Below are positions 9,005 to 17,407 of a DNA stretch of 44,290 nt, in pieces (the first letter of the stretch is position 1; each line of letters opens with the position of its first letter). The notes beneath the pieces were generated by a model. That model did no database searches. It saw only the letters and a program-made list of their open reading frames with translations, and was not told the DNA's origin. Source of the DNA: Desulfobacula sp. (GTDB lineage Bacteria; Desulfobacterota; Desulfobacteria; Desulfobacterales; Desulfobacteraceae); assembly GCA_018645325.1 (NCBI GenBank), contig JABGOU010000028.1, positions 6,856-51,145 of the forward strand, given 5' to 3'. Made by a program: the position numbers and the translations under genes.

Positions 9005-9880
9005 ATCAAGTGCGTCCCTCAATCCATCACCTAAAAGGTTGAATCCTAAAACCGCAAATAAAATAGCAAGTCCAGGCAGAGTCATCACCCATGAGGCCCT
9101 TAAAATCAATGATCTGCTTTGGGCGATCATTGCACCCCATTCAGGTGTGGGTGGCTGTGCGCCCAGACCCAGAAAGCTTAAAGCTGCCGCATCAAGAATA
9201 GCACTGGCAAAATTCAGGGTTGTCTGAACAATAAGCGGGCCCATGCAATTGGGAAGAATGGCCAGAAAAATAATTCTAAACTCATTTGCCCCGATGGCCC
9301 TGGCAGCTGTCACATAGTCTTTTTCGCATTCTTCAAGCACACTTCCCCGGACAATTCTTGCAAACCTCGGGATATAGGTTATTCCGATGGCAATCATGGC
9401 ATTTTCAAGGCCGGGTCCAAGATAGGCAACAATCACGATGGCCAGAAGAATATAGGGAAATGAAAGAATAATATCCATGATACGCATGACAATATTATCT
9501 ATCCATCCTTTTTTGTATCCTGAAATTGCACCAATCAGGGTCCCAAAAAAGAATGCAATACTTACACTGATGACGGATACCAGAAGAGAGATCCTGGCTC
9601 CATAAATCAATCTTGAAAGAATGTCTCGTCCCAGGTCATCCGTACCCAGATAATTTTTGGTAGTGCCGCCTTCATACCATACAGGTGGTTTAAGCTGATC
9701 ATAGAGTGCAGTCTCTAAAGGATCATGGGGGCTGATATAAGGGGCAAATATTGCAACCAGGAGGAAAACAACAATAATAATCAGGCCGGCAATAGCTGTT
9801 TTATTCCTCCACAACTGACTGAGCTGTTCCAGCATGGGATGCCGATCTAAGGGGTTTTTATTTATTACTTTCTTGTTCAT
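8987..9880 (-). CDS. dppC: Peptide ABC transporter permease (DppC/OppC type), cluster 1
   Basis: Inner-membrane permease of 297 residues. An N-terminal membrane segment (about 28-50) is followed by the extracytoplasmic stretch typical of DppC (FAPYISPHDPLETA ... YLGTDDLGRDILSRLIYGAR) and a block of about five membrane segments. The EAA-like coupling loop (AARAIGANEFRIIFLAILPN) and the family-typical DAAALSFLGLGAQPPTPEWG are present. Forms the channel with the DppB-like protein encoded 18 bp upstream. No strong ribosome-binding site is seen before the ATG, consistent with coupled translation within the operon. The gene's 3' end is triplicated downstream (8951-9004). Confidence 0.93.
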   Translation of the reverse strand: MNKKVINKNPLDRHPMLEQLSQLWRNKTAIAGLIIIVVFLLVAIFAPYISPHDPLETALYDQLKPPVWYEGGTTKNYLGTDDLGRDILSRLIYGARISLLVSVISVSIAFFFGTLIGAISGYKKGWIDNIVMRIMDIILSFPYILLAIVIVAYLGPGLENAMIAIGITYIPRFARIVRGSVLEECEKDYVTAARAIGANEFRIIFLAILPNCMGPLIVQTTLNFASAILDAAALSFLGLGAQPPTPEWGAMIAQSRSLILRASWVMTLPGLAILFAVLGFNLLGDGLRDALDPRLRD

Positions 9881-9898
9881 AAACCATGACTTTGTTAA

Positions 9899-10903
9899 TT
9901 ATTTAATACTGATTTTAGGATTTATTATGGCATAGAGAAGATCAACAAACAGGTTGATCACAATAAAGATTGTGGCAATAACCAATGTGCCTCCCTGTAT
10001 AACCATGTAATCTCTCTGCATTACTGCTTCATACATCCACTTGCCGACTCCGGGCCAGGCAAAAATAGTCTCGGTAAGGATCGCACCGCACAAAAGTACT
10101 CCGAACTGAAGGCCTATGGTGGTGACAACGGGAATCAATGCATTCCTCAAAGCGTGTTTGTACACCACTTTGAATTTAGAAAGGCCTTTGGCCATTGCAG
10201 TTTTAATATAATCCTGTTTTAGGACCTCAAGCATGCTGGATCGTGTCATCCTTGCAATAATCGCAGTGGGAATCGTACTTAAAGTAACAGCCGGCATGAT
10301 CAGATGCCAGATTGAATCCTTGAGCGCCACCCAGTTTTTTGTGATAATGGAATCAAGTACATAGAAATTTGTCACGACTTCAAGATCGATCAATACACTT
10401 AAACGGCCGGATATGGGAAGCCATCCCAGATTGACTGAAAATATCAGCATGAGCACCAGGCCAAGCCAGAATATCGGCATGCTGACACCTGTCAAAGCGC
10501 CGAGCATGCTAAGGTAGTCAAAAACTGAATATTGTTTTGTGGCTGAAACAATCCCCAATATGATTCCCACAAAACAGGAAATAAACAAGGCACAGACAGA
10601 TAATTCCAAGGTTGCAGGAAACCTGTGCTTGATTTCTGTCCAGACTTTTTGCCTTGTAAATATGGTTTCCCCCAGATCTCCTTTCATCAGCCGTTTCATA
10701 AACATGCCGTACTGAACATGAAGAGGTTCATTCAAGCCTAGGTGTTCTCTGACTTCATGGAGAGATTCTTCAGTTGCCCTTTCCCCCAGCATAAGCTCTG
10801 CCGGATCCCCCGGTGTCAAACGGAGCATAAAAAAGACGATCAATGATACGCCTAAAAGTGTAGGAATAAGAATAAAAACACGTCTGATAATATAAGCTAA
10901 CAT
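9899..10903 (-). CDS. dppB: Peptide ABC transporter permease (DppB/OppB type), cluster 1
   Basis: Inner-membrane permease of 334 residues from the ATG at 10903; a GTG at 10918 would add five residues. The opening MLAYIIRRVFILIPTLLGVSLIVFFMLRLTPGDPAELMLG is the classic DppB start, with the first membrane segment and the GDP motif. The EAA loop (AMAKGLSKFKVVYKHALRNALIPV) and the final segments are intact. It is separated from the upstream SBP gene by a strong hairpin, so it is probably made at a lower level than the binding protein. Confidence 0.92.
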   Translation of the reverse strand: MLAYIIRRVFILIPTLLGVSLIVFFMLRLTPGDPAELMLGERATEESLHEVREHLGLNEPLHVQYGMFMKRLMKGDLGETIFTRQKVWTEIKHRFPATLELSVCALFISCFVGIILGIVSATKQYSVFDYLSMLGALTGVSMPIFWLGLVLMLIFSVNLGWLPISGRLSVLIDLEVVTNFYVLDSIITKNWVALKDSIWHLIMPAVTLSTIPTAIIARMTRSSMLEVLKQDYIKTAMAKGLSKFKVVYKHALRNALIPVVTTIGLQFGVLLCGAILTETIFAWPGVGKWMYEAVMQRDYMVIQGGTLVIATIFIVINLFVDLLYAIINPKISIK

Positions 10904-10924
10904 AATGTTATGATACACTCTTTG

Positions 10925-10959
10925 AAAAGGGAAAGAGCTGTGTAAACTCTTTCCCTTTT
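10925..10959 (-). terminator. Hairpin between dppA and dppB, cluster 1 (attenuator)
   Basis: Perfect 13-bp stem AAAAGGGAAAGAG / CTCTTTCCCTTTT with a 9-nt loop, placed between the stop of the binding-protein gene and the first permease gene. On the minus strand it ends in a short U-rich tail. Such intercistronic hairpins usually cause partial termination or protect the upstream mRNA, giving excess binding protein. The second transporter has an unrelated hairpin at the same place (14448-14481). Confidence 0.75.
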
Positions 10960-10967
10960 TTTAACAT

Positions 10968-12572
10968 TTATTTAAACGACACGTTTTTCAATCTCACACT
11001 TCCCGTGGGATGAAGTTTGAAATTCATGACATTTTTTGTTGAAGGCCAGATAACCGTTGAATGGGCAATGGGGATCGTGCCCACTTCATCAAAAATCACC
11101 TGGAGTGCTCTTTCATAGATTTTAGTACGTTCAGCCTGATCAATGGTGGTTTTACCCTTGATCATCAAATCGTGATATTCAGCGTTATGCCACTGAGTCC
11201 TGATGGAAGGAGAGGCAAGGCCGTCAAAAAGAACGGCAAGGAAATTATCAGGGTCACCATTGTCACCGGTCCATCCAAGCTGGAACATATCCATGTCATC
11301 GGGCTGTTCACGTTGTTTTTTAAGGTAAGTACCCCAGTCATAGCTGACAATCCTTGCCTGGATGCCGATTTTTGCAAGATTTGAAACCATGGCAACACCG
11401 ACCTTAAGCCCTTCAGGGTTATAGGGACGGGGAACAGGCATTGACCAGAGTGTTATTTCGCCCAGGCCCTTACCGTCTTTAAAACCGGCTTTTTCAAGCT
11501 CTTGCTTGGCAAGCTCAACATCAAAGGCAAAACCCGGGACGTTTTTATTATACCCCCACATGGTTGGAGGAATCGGGTTATTTGCAACCTGGCCCATACC
11601 CTGATAGATATTATCAACAATCGCTTTTCTGTTGAGGGCGTGTGCAACGGCTTTTCTTAAATGCAGGTTACTCTTCCAGGGTTCCTTGGTAAAGTTGAAA
11701 GACAGGTAGCCAACATTCATGCCCGGCTGGGAAATCAGCTGGAGATTTTTATCTTTTTTTGCAAGGGGAATATCTGCGGGATTTGGGAATTGGCAGACAT
11801 TGATGGAACCGGTTTTAAGCTCAAGAAATCTTACTGAGTTTTCAGGGATCGCCCGAAAAATGACTTTATCAAAATAAGGACCGCCTTTTTTATCCCAGTA
11901 ATCATTAAACTTTTCAAGGACGATTTTATCATCTTTTACCCAGGAGACAAATTTAAAAGGACCTGTGCCAACAGGTTTTCTCAAAAATTCTTTTGGATTG
12001 GAAAGAAAGGCTGTGGGGCTGATAATATCGGCAAAATCCATTCCCATATTGGCAAGGAAAGGAGCCTCTACTCTTTTTAATTTGAATACAACACTATAGT
12101 CGTCAATTGCTTCAATGGAACCGATGGTGCCGTCCATTTCCATGGATGCCCAATATTCAGGGGTTCGATCCTGTTTAGGGATATCGTAACCTTTTCCAAT
12201 GAATTTGACATTGGTCTCTTTCATCATTCTGCCGATGGAGAAAACCACTGCATTTGCATTAAATGGGGTGCCGTCATGGAACTTGACACCTTTTCTCAAA
12301 TGGAAGGTATAGGTCAGACCATCAGCAGCAATTTCCCAGGATTCAGCAAGGCCGGGTTCAAGAGCGGTTGATTCGTCTTTGTAAAAAACCAGAGCTTCAA
12401 AGATATTGTCACATACCATAAACGAGTTACCGTCGGTTTCATATGCAGGATCAAGGCCTACACTATCACCACCACGGCCAAAAACAAAAGTTCCTCCGGC
12501 CTTTGGGGCCGCAAAAACAGAACCGGAAAATAAAAACATTAATAATGTTAAAAGTATCCCTATCTTTTTCAT
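10968..12572 (-). CDS. dppA: Peptide ABC transporter substrate-binding protein (DppA/OppA type), cluster 1
   Basis: Periplasmic family 5 binding protein of 534 residues. The ATG at 12572 has an AGGAGG site 8 nt upstream and opens a clear signal peptide (MKKIGILLTLLMFLFSGSVFA, cleavage before APKAGG). There is no lipobox Cys, so the mature protein should be free in the periplasm. Family marks include LAESWEIAADGLTYTFHLRKGVKFHDGTPFNA and the C-terminal hinge regions. First gene of the minus-strand dppABCDF-like operon and divergent from the second transporter. Its ligand is probably short peptides; dipeptides, oligopeptides or related compounds cannot be told apart from sequence. Confidence 0.92.
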   Translation of the reverse strand: MKKIGILLTLLMFLFSGSVFAAPKAGGTFVFGRGGDSVGLDPAYETDGNSFMVCDNIFEALVFYKDESTALEPGLAESWEIAADGLTYTFHLRKGVKFHDGTPFNANAVVFSIGRMMKETNVKFIGKGYDIPKQDRTPEYWASMEMDGTIGSIEAIDDYSVVFKLKRVEAPFLANMGMDFADIISPTAFLSNPKEFLRKPVGTGPFKFVSWVKDDKIVLEKFNDYWDKKGGPYFDKVIFRAIPENSVRFLELKTGSINVCQFPNPADIPLAKKDKNLQLISQPGMNVGYLSFNFTKEPWKSNLHLRKAVAHALNRKAIVDNIYQGMGQVANNPIPPTMWGYNKNVPGFAFDVELAKQELEKAGFKDGKGLGEITLWSMPVPRPYNPEGLKVGVAMVSNLAKIGIQARIVSYDWGTYLKKQREQPDDMDMFQLGWTGDNGDPDNFLAVLFDGLASPSIRTQWHNAEYHDLMIKGKTTIDQAERTKIYERALQVIFDEVGTIPIAHSTVIWPSTKNVMNFKLHPTGSVRLKNVSFK

Positions 12573-12872
12573 TTTTTCTCCTCCTTTGAAAATTGGATTA
12601 AACAAGAAATAACATTGATCACTTCAGTACCACATTCTTGCCTAATAACAATGTTTTTTATTAATGTCAAACACTCGTATTTTGATTTTTGTAATATTAA
12701 TGGCTATCAATGTTATTCCCTTTTATTTTTACGAAAGACTAAGGAATTCTTGACCAGTTTGTTATTTTTTGATACTTGCAAACTATCTGAAACTTTTTAA
12801 GTTCTTTTATTGTAAAAATGTGTTTTCCAAACACATTTTATTATGTATTGTAATTTTTTAATGGAGGATAGA
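12573..12872. promoter_or_regulatory. Divergent promoter region between two peptide transporter operons
   Basis: The 300-bp gap holds no gene; it must drive both divergent operons. It is very AT-rich. The clearest structure is a perfect 11-bp inverted repeat AAAATGTGTTT / AAACACATTTT (12815-12825, 12829-12839) with a 3-nt loop, ending 23 nt before the AATGGAGGA ribosome-binding site of the right-hand operon. It could be an operator or an RNA hairpin in the 5' leader. A TTGACC near 12750 has no well-spaced -10 box, so no promoter is called. Confidence 0.5.
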
Positions 12873-14423
12873 ATGAAAAAAATTGTATTGTTTTTATTAG
12901 GCTTTTTTTTAGTTTTATCATTTGCTTTTTCAGCAAATGCCAAGACTTTAAAATTAGGACTTGCCGCTGACCCTGTGTCCCTTGACCCACAGGTACAGCT
13001 TTCAGGTGGAATGCTTCAATTATCACACTGGGTATTTGATCCTTTGGTTCGCTGGACCCAGGATGGTCAATTTGAACCCCGTCTTGCTACAAAATGGGAA
13101 AGAATTAATGAGTACAGAGTTCGTTTCCACTTAAGAAAAGGAGTCAAATTTCACAGCGGTAACACATTTACAGCAAAAGATGTAAAATGGTCATTTGACA
13201 GAATGAAGAAAAGTGCTGATTTTAAAGGTCTTCTTGAGCCTTTCGTCGGCGTAGGAATTGTTGACGATTATACGATTGATATTGTTACAACAAAACCCTA
13301 TGCACTCCTTCTTAATATGGCAACTTACTTTTTTGCCATGGACTCTGAGTTCTACACAGGGGTAGATGAGAATGGCCAGCCAAAAGATGCCATTAAAAAA
13401 ACCACCCATACCTTTGCAAATGACAATGAATCCGGAACAGGTGTATTTGTCATTAAAAGTTATGAGCAGGGTGTTAAAACTGAAATGACACGCTTTGCAG
13501 ATTACTGGGATAAAGATTCAAAAGGTAATGTTGACACTTTTCTCCTTATGCCTATTAAAGAGAATGCCACAAGGGTTGCAGCACTTCTCTCAGGTGATGT
13601 TGACATGATCGACCAGGTACCACCCCAGGATTACCAGAGACTTGAGTCAGATTCAAAAGTTGATCTGGTTACCATCAATGGTGGTCGGATTATTACGATT
13701 CAGATCAATCAGAACAGGGTTGAAGCATTCAAGGATGTCCGTGTTCGTAATGCTATTGTTCATGCCATTAATAATGCCGGTATTGTTGAAAAAATCATGA
13801 AGGGAACAGTAGAAGTTGCAGCACAGCAGAGCCCTCCGGGTTATGCAGGATACAAAGCAAGCCTTAAACCCAGATATGACCTTGCAAAAGCCAAGGCTCT
13901 GATGAAAGAAGCGGGTTATGAGAAAGGGTTTGAAATTACCATGATGGCTCCCAATAATCGCTATGTAAATGATGCAAAAATTGCAGAAGCCTCGGCTCAG
14001 ATGCTCGCAAAAATCGGAATTAAGGTTAACCTTAAAACTATGCCAAAGGCTCAGTACTGGGATGAATTTGATGCCAGAGCGGCTGATATGATGATGATCG
14101 GCTGGCATTCAGATACAGAGGATTCAGGAAATTTTTCTGAGTTTCTTACGATGTGTTACAATAAAGAGACTGGGTTTGGACAATACAACAGCGGCTATTG
14201 TAACAAAAAAGTCGATGAGCTGACCCTTGCTGCTCAGTCTGAGATTGATCTTGACAAAAGAGCTTCAATGCTCCAGGAAATTGAGCAGATTCTTTATGAT
14301 GATGCAGCGTTCGTACCTTATCACTGGCAGAACCATGCCTATGGTGCCAAGAAAAATTTTAAAATTAAACCCATTCTTAATTCTATGAATTTTCCATACA
14401 TTGGCGATCTGGTCATTGAATAA
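12873..14423 (+). CDS. dppA: Peptide ABC transporter substrate-binding protein (DppA/OppA type), cluster 2
   Basis: Periplasmic family 5 binding protein of 516 residues. The ATG at 12873 has a GGAGG site 7 nt upstream and begins a signal peptide (MKKIVLFLLGFFLVLSFAF, cleavage after SANA). No lipobox. Typical family stretches are LATKWERINEYRVRFHLRKGVKFHSGNTFTAKDVKWSFDRM and DYWDKDSKGNVD. It is clearly diverged from the cluster 1 protein, so the two systems probably prefer different substrates rather than being a recent duplication. First gene of the plus-strand operon, followed by a strong hairpin. Confidence 0.92.
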   Translation: MKKIVLFLLGFFLVLSFAFSANAKTLKLGLAADPVSLDPQVQLSGGMLQLSHWVFDPLVRWTQDGQFEPRLATKWERINEYRVRFHLRKGVKFHSGNTFTAKDVKWSFDRMKKSADFKGLLEPFVGVGIVDDYTIDIVTTKPYALLLNMATYFFAMDSEFYTGVDENGQPKDAIKKTTHTFANDNESGTGVFVIKSYEQGVKTEMTRFADYWDKDSKGNVDTFLLMPIKENATRVAALLSGDVDMIDQVPPQDYQRLESDSKVDLVTINGGRIITIQINQNRVEAFKDVRVRNAIVHAINNAGIVEKIMKGTVEVAAQQSPPGYAGYKASLKPRYDLAKAKALMKEAGYEKGFEITMMAPNNRYVNDAKIAEASAQMLAKIGIKVNLKTMPKAQYWDEFDARAADMMMIGWHSDTEDSGNFSEFLTMCYNKETGFGQYNSGYCNKKVDELTLAAQSEIDLDKRASMLQEIEQILYDDAAFVPYHWQNHAYGAKKNFKIKPILNSMNFPYIGDLVIE

Positions 14424-14447
14424 TAGTGTAACAACTTAATTTATGAA

Positions 14448-14481
14448 GCCGGGGATCTGAGATGTATTTCAGATCCCCGGC
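14448..14481 (+). terminator. Hairpin between dppA and dppB, cluster 2 (attenuator)
   Basis: Perfect 13-bp GC-rich stem GCCGGGGATCTGA / TCAGATCCCCGGC with an 8-nt loop, 24 nt after the binding-protein stop and 33 nt before the permease start. It is followed by TCAATAAATCC rather than a U-run, so mRNA stabilisation of the upstream gene or partial termination is more likely than full termination. Confidence 0.75.
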
Positions 14482-14514
14482 TCAATAAATCCATACTAAA
14501 ACAAGAAAAAATTT

Positions 14515-15498
14515 ATGTTTGCATTTATTATAAGAAGAAGTATCCAGGCAGTTTTAGTTATGCTGGTGATAAGCCTGGTGGGATTTTCAATTAAGAATAA
14601 TATGGGCGATCCGGTTCGTGATCTTGTAGGCGAAAGGGTTACCCCCCAGGAAAGAGCACAAATAGCACAGAAACTGGGTCTGAATGATCCGTTCTTGATC
14701 CAGTATGGAAGATTTGTAAAAAACGCTCTTCATGGCGATCTTGGTACCTCTTTTATCTACAGAAAACCAACCCTTGAAGTTATATTGAAACATGCGCCTG
14801 CAACCATTGAACTGGTTTTGGGTGCTGCACTTATTGTCGTCTTTGTCTCCCTGCCGCTTGGAATTTATTCCGCTTTAAAACCCAGGAGTCTTATTTCCAG
14901 ATTTACAATGGGCTTTTCCACGCTTGGGGTCTCAGTTCCGGTCTTTTTGACTGCCATCATGTTTATTTATCTTTTTGCTGTAACCTGGCATGTTCTTCCT
15001 TCCTATGGGCGCGGTGAAACAATTGATTTGTTTGGAAACGGATATTGGCAGACCGGTCTACTTACTATTGACGGTTTAAAACACCTTATTCTTCCCTGCA
15101 TATCCCTGGCTTCCATAATGCTGCCTCTTTTTATCCGCCTGATAAGATCTGAAATGATGGAGGTTCTTGAAACAGAATATATAAAATATGCATGGGCTAA
15201 AGGACTTTCGCCCATGCGGATCTGGCTTGTGCATGCTTTTAAAAACACCTTGCTCCCTGTTGTAACTGTTTTTGGTGTGCAGGTCGGTATCATGTTTGCC
15301 TTTACAATTCTGACCGAAACAGTCTTTCAATGGCAGGGGATGGGTTTTATGTTCCTTGATGCGGTTCAAAGGGCGGATATTTCTCTTTGGATTGCCTATC
15401 TGGTTGTTGTTGCGGCTGTATTTGTATTTGTAAATACGGTGGTGGATATTCTGTACGGGTTTATTAATCCCACCATTAGGATAGCAGGGACAAAATGA
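14515..15498 (+). CDS. dppB: Peptide ABC transporter permease (DppB/OppB type), cluster 2
   Basis: Inner-membrane permease of 327 residues with the DppB opening (FIIRRSIQAVLVMLVISLVGFSI, then GDPVRDLVGERVTPQE), about six membrane segments and the coupling loop AWAKGLSPMRIWLVHAFKNTLLPVV. The ATG lies after a hairpin and an AAGAAAAAA sequence rather than a strong ribosome-binding site. It overlaps the following permease gene by 4 bp (ATGA), so the two are translationally coupled. Together they form the channel of the second transporter. Confidence 0.92.
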   Translation: MFAFIIRRSIQAVLVMLVISLVGFSIKNNMGDPVRDLVGERVTPQERAQIAQKLGLNDPFLIQYGRFVKNALHGDLGTSFIYRKPTLEVILKHAPATIELVLGAALIVVFVSLPLGIYSALKPRSLISRFTMGFSTLGVSVPVFLTAIMFIYLFAVTWHVLPSYGRGETIDLFGNGYWQTGLLTIDGLKHLILPCISLASIMLPLFIRLIRSEMMEVLETEYIKYAWAKGLSPMRIWLVHAFKNTLLPVVTVFGVQVGIMFAFTILTETVFQWQGMGFMFLDAVQRADISLWIAYLVVVAAVFVFVNTVVDILYGFINPTIRIAGTK

Positions 15499-16412
15499 CA
15501 AAATTCCAAAAATTTAAAGAATCATATTTTCTATATAGTTTTAAGCGTGACAAGGTTGCCATTGCCAGTTTTATTGTTCTGGTAATATTGATTATTTTAG
15601 CTTTAACAGCACCATGGATTGCTCCCATGAATCCATATGATGCCCATAATATAGATATCATGGATTCTGAGATCCCTCCCATGTGGAGTGATCAGGGAGA
15701 ATCAAGGTTTATACTCGGGACCGACAACATGGGAAGAGATATGCTCTCCACCATGTTATATGGACTCAGAACATCAATTCTTATTGCTGTGGGAGCCGTT
15801 TTCCTGCAGGCAACAATTGGCATACTTGTAGGTCTTACAGCCGGGTATATCGGAGGTAAAACCGATGCCATTCTTATGAGAATTGCAGATATTCAGTTTT
15901 CTTTTCCCTATCTGATGCTGGCCATTTTTATCAGTGCAATCTTTCAGGCCATTTATGGGATAGGCAGCTATGAAAGACTTGCAGTCCCGCTTTTAATCGT
16001 CATCATTGGCCTTGCCGAATGGCCCATGTATGCCAGAACCATCCGGGCATCGGTTATCGGTGAGGTGGGAAAAGAGTATGTTGAGGCCGCACGTGTCATT
16101 GGTTTGTCCAGACCCACCATAATGATCCGCCATGTACTGCCAAATTCTCTGACCTCGTTAATGGTTATTTCTACTATTCAATTTGCCAATGCAGTCATGA
16201 GTGAAGCCGCCCTTTCTTTTCTGGGAATGGGAATGCCCGTTACAAAACCCTCACTTGGTTCTTTGATTCAGGCAGGATTTGACTTTATTTTTTCCGGGTC
16301 GTGGTGGATAACGATTTTCCCCGGTATCTGGCTTGTTTTATTTGTCCTTGTGGTAAACCTGCTGGGTGACTGGCTCAGGGATGTACTCAACCCAAAACTT
16401 TATAAAGGTTAG
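15495..16412 (+). CDS. dppC: Peptide ABC transporter permease (DppC/OppC type), cluster 2
   Basis: Inner-membrane permease of 305 residues. N-terminal segment about 26-46, then APWIAPMNPYDAHNIDIMDSEIPPMW and FILGTDNMGRDMLSTMLYGLRTS, the typical extracytoplasmic and re-entry region of DppC. The coupling loop (AARVIGLSRPTIMIRHVLPNSLTSL) and the SEAALSFLGMGMP motif are intact. Starts within the last codons of the DppB-like gene and is followed 9 bp later by the first ATPase gene. Confidence 0.92.
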   Translation: MTKFQKFKESYFLYSFKRDKVAIASFIVLVILIILALTAPWIAPMNPYDAHNIDIMDSEIPPMWSDQGESRFILGTDNMGRDMLSTMLYGLRTSILIAVGAVFLQATIGILVGLTAGYIGGKTDAILMRIADIQFSFPYLMLAIFISAIFQAIYGIGSYERLAVPLLIVIIGLAEWPMYARTIRASVIGEVGKEYVEAARVIGLSRPTIMIRHVLPNSLTSLMVISTIQFANAVMSEAALSFLGMGMPVTKPSLGSLIQAGFDFIFSGSWWITIFPGIWLVLFVLVVNLLGDWLRDVLNPKLYKG

Positions 16413-16421
16413 AATTTTAAG

Positions 16422-17384
16422 ATGTCGCATCTTTTAGAAGTCCAAGATCTTGAAGTTAAATTTGCATTAAGGTTTGGTGATATTACTGCAATTGACGGTG
16501 TAAGCTTTACTTTGGATAAGGGAGAAAAGCTTGGCCTTGTCGGTGAAAGCGGAGCCGGCAAATCTGTAACGGGTTTTTCAATAATTAATCTGTTAAGTAA
16601 ACCTGGATATATTTCCAGGGGGAAAATATGGTTTGAAAAAAATGAAATAAGTTCTTATTCTGATGCGCAGATGCGGAAAATCCGTGGGGACAGAATCAGT
16701 ATGATTTTTCAGGATCCCATGATGACCTTGAACCCTGTATTTACCATTGGATTTCAGATGGTTGAAACCATACAGGCCCATAGGAAAATTTCAAAAGCAG
16801 GTGCACAAAAAATTGCATTGGAAAAATTAAAAAAAGTTCATATCCCATCACCTGAACAAAGACTTGGACAATATCCCCACGAATTATCAGGTGGGATGCG
16901 ACAGAGAATAATTATAGCTATTTCTCTTTTGACAGATCCTGCCATTATTATTGCCGATGAACCTACCACTGCTTTGGATGTGACCATTCAAGCTGAAATA
17001 ATGGATTTGTTACAGGAGTTATGTGAAACCGATAATATGGCCTTGATATTAATCACCCATGATTTAGGGGTTGTATCCCAGGTCACAGAAAAAATTGCTG
17101 TTATGTATGCCGGTAAAATTATTGAATACGGATCAACTGATCAGGTTGTGAAACATCCGGTTCATCCCTATACGGAAGGATTGATAAAGTCAATACCAGG
17201 GACTGTGATAAAACCTGGAGAAGATCTTGTGCAGATTCCCGGGATGATGCCGACATTAACAAATATACCGCCGGGTTGTGCTTTTAATCCCAGATGCTAT
17301 TTAAAAGATGATATTTGTATGACGAAAACACCGGAACTAAAGGATGCCGGCAATAGCGTTTTAGCAGCATGCCATATGAAATAA
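16422..17384 (+). CDS. dppD: Peptide ABC transporter ATP-binding subunit (DppD/OppD type), cluster 2
   Basis: ATPase of 320 residues with Walker A GESGAGKSVTG, signature LSGGMRQRI, Walker [13 protein letters not shown] and H-loop THDLGV. The C-terminal oligopeptide domain has PPGCAFNPRCYLKDDIC. It acts with the next gene product. The ribosome-binding site is weak and the gene starts 9 bp after the permease stop, again suggesting coupled translation. Confidence 0.93.
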   Translation: MSHLLEVQDLEVKFALRFGDITAIDGVSFTLDKGEKLGLVGESGAGKSVTGFSIINLLSKPGYISRGKIWFEKNEISSYSDAQMRKIRGDRISMIFQDPMMTLNPVFTIGFQMVETIQAHRKISKAGAQKIALEKLKKVHIPSPEQRLGQYPHELSGGMRQRIIIAISLLTDPAIIIADEPTTALDVTIQAEIMDLLQELCETDNMALILITHDLGVVSQVTEKIAVMYAGKIIEYGSTDQVVKHPVHPYTEGLIKSIPGTVIKPGEDLVQIPGMMPTLTNIPPGCAFNPRCYLKDDICMTKTPELKDAGNSVLAACHMK

Positions 17385-17407
17385 ACAGGGAATGAAAACT
17401 CAAAATA

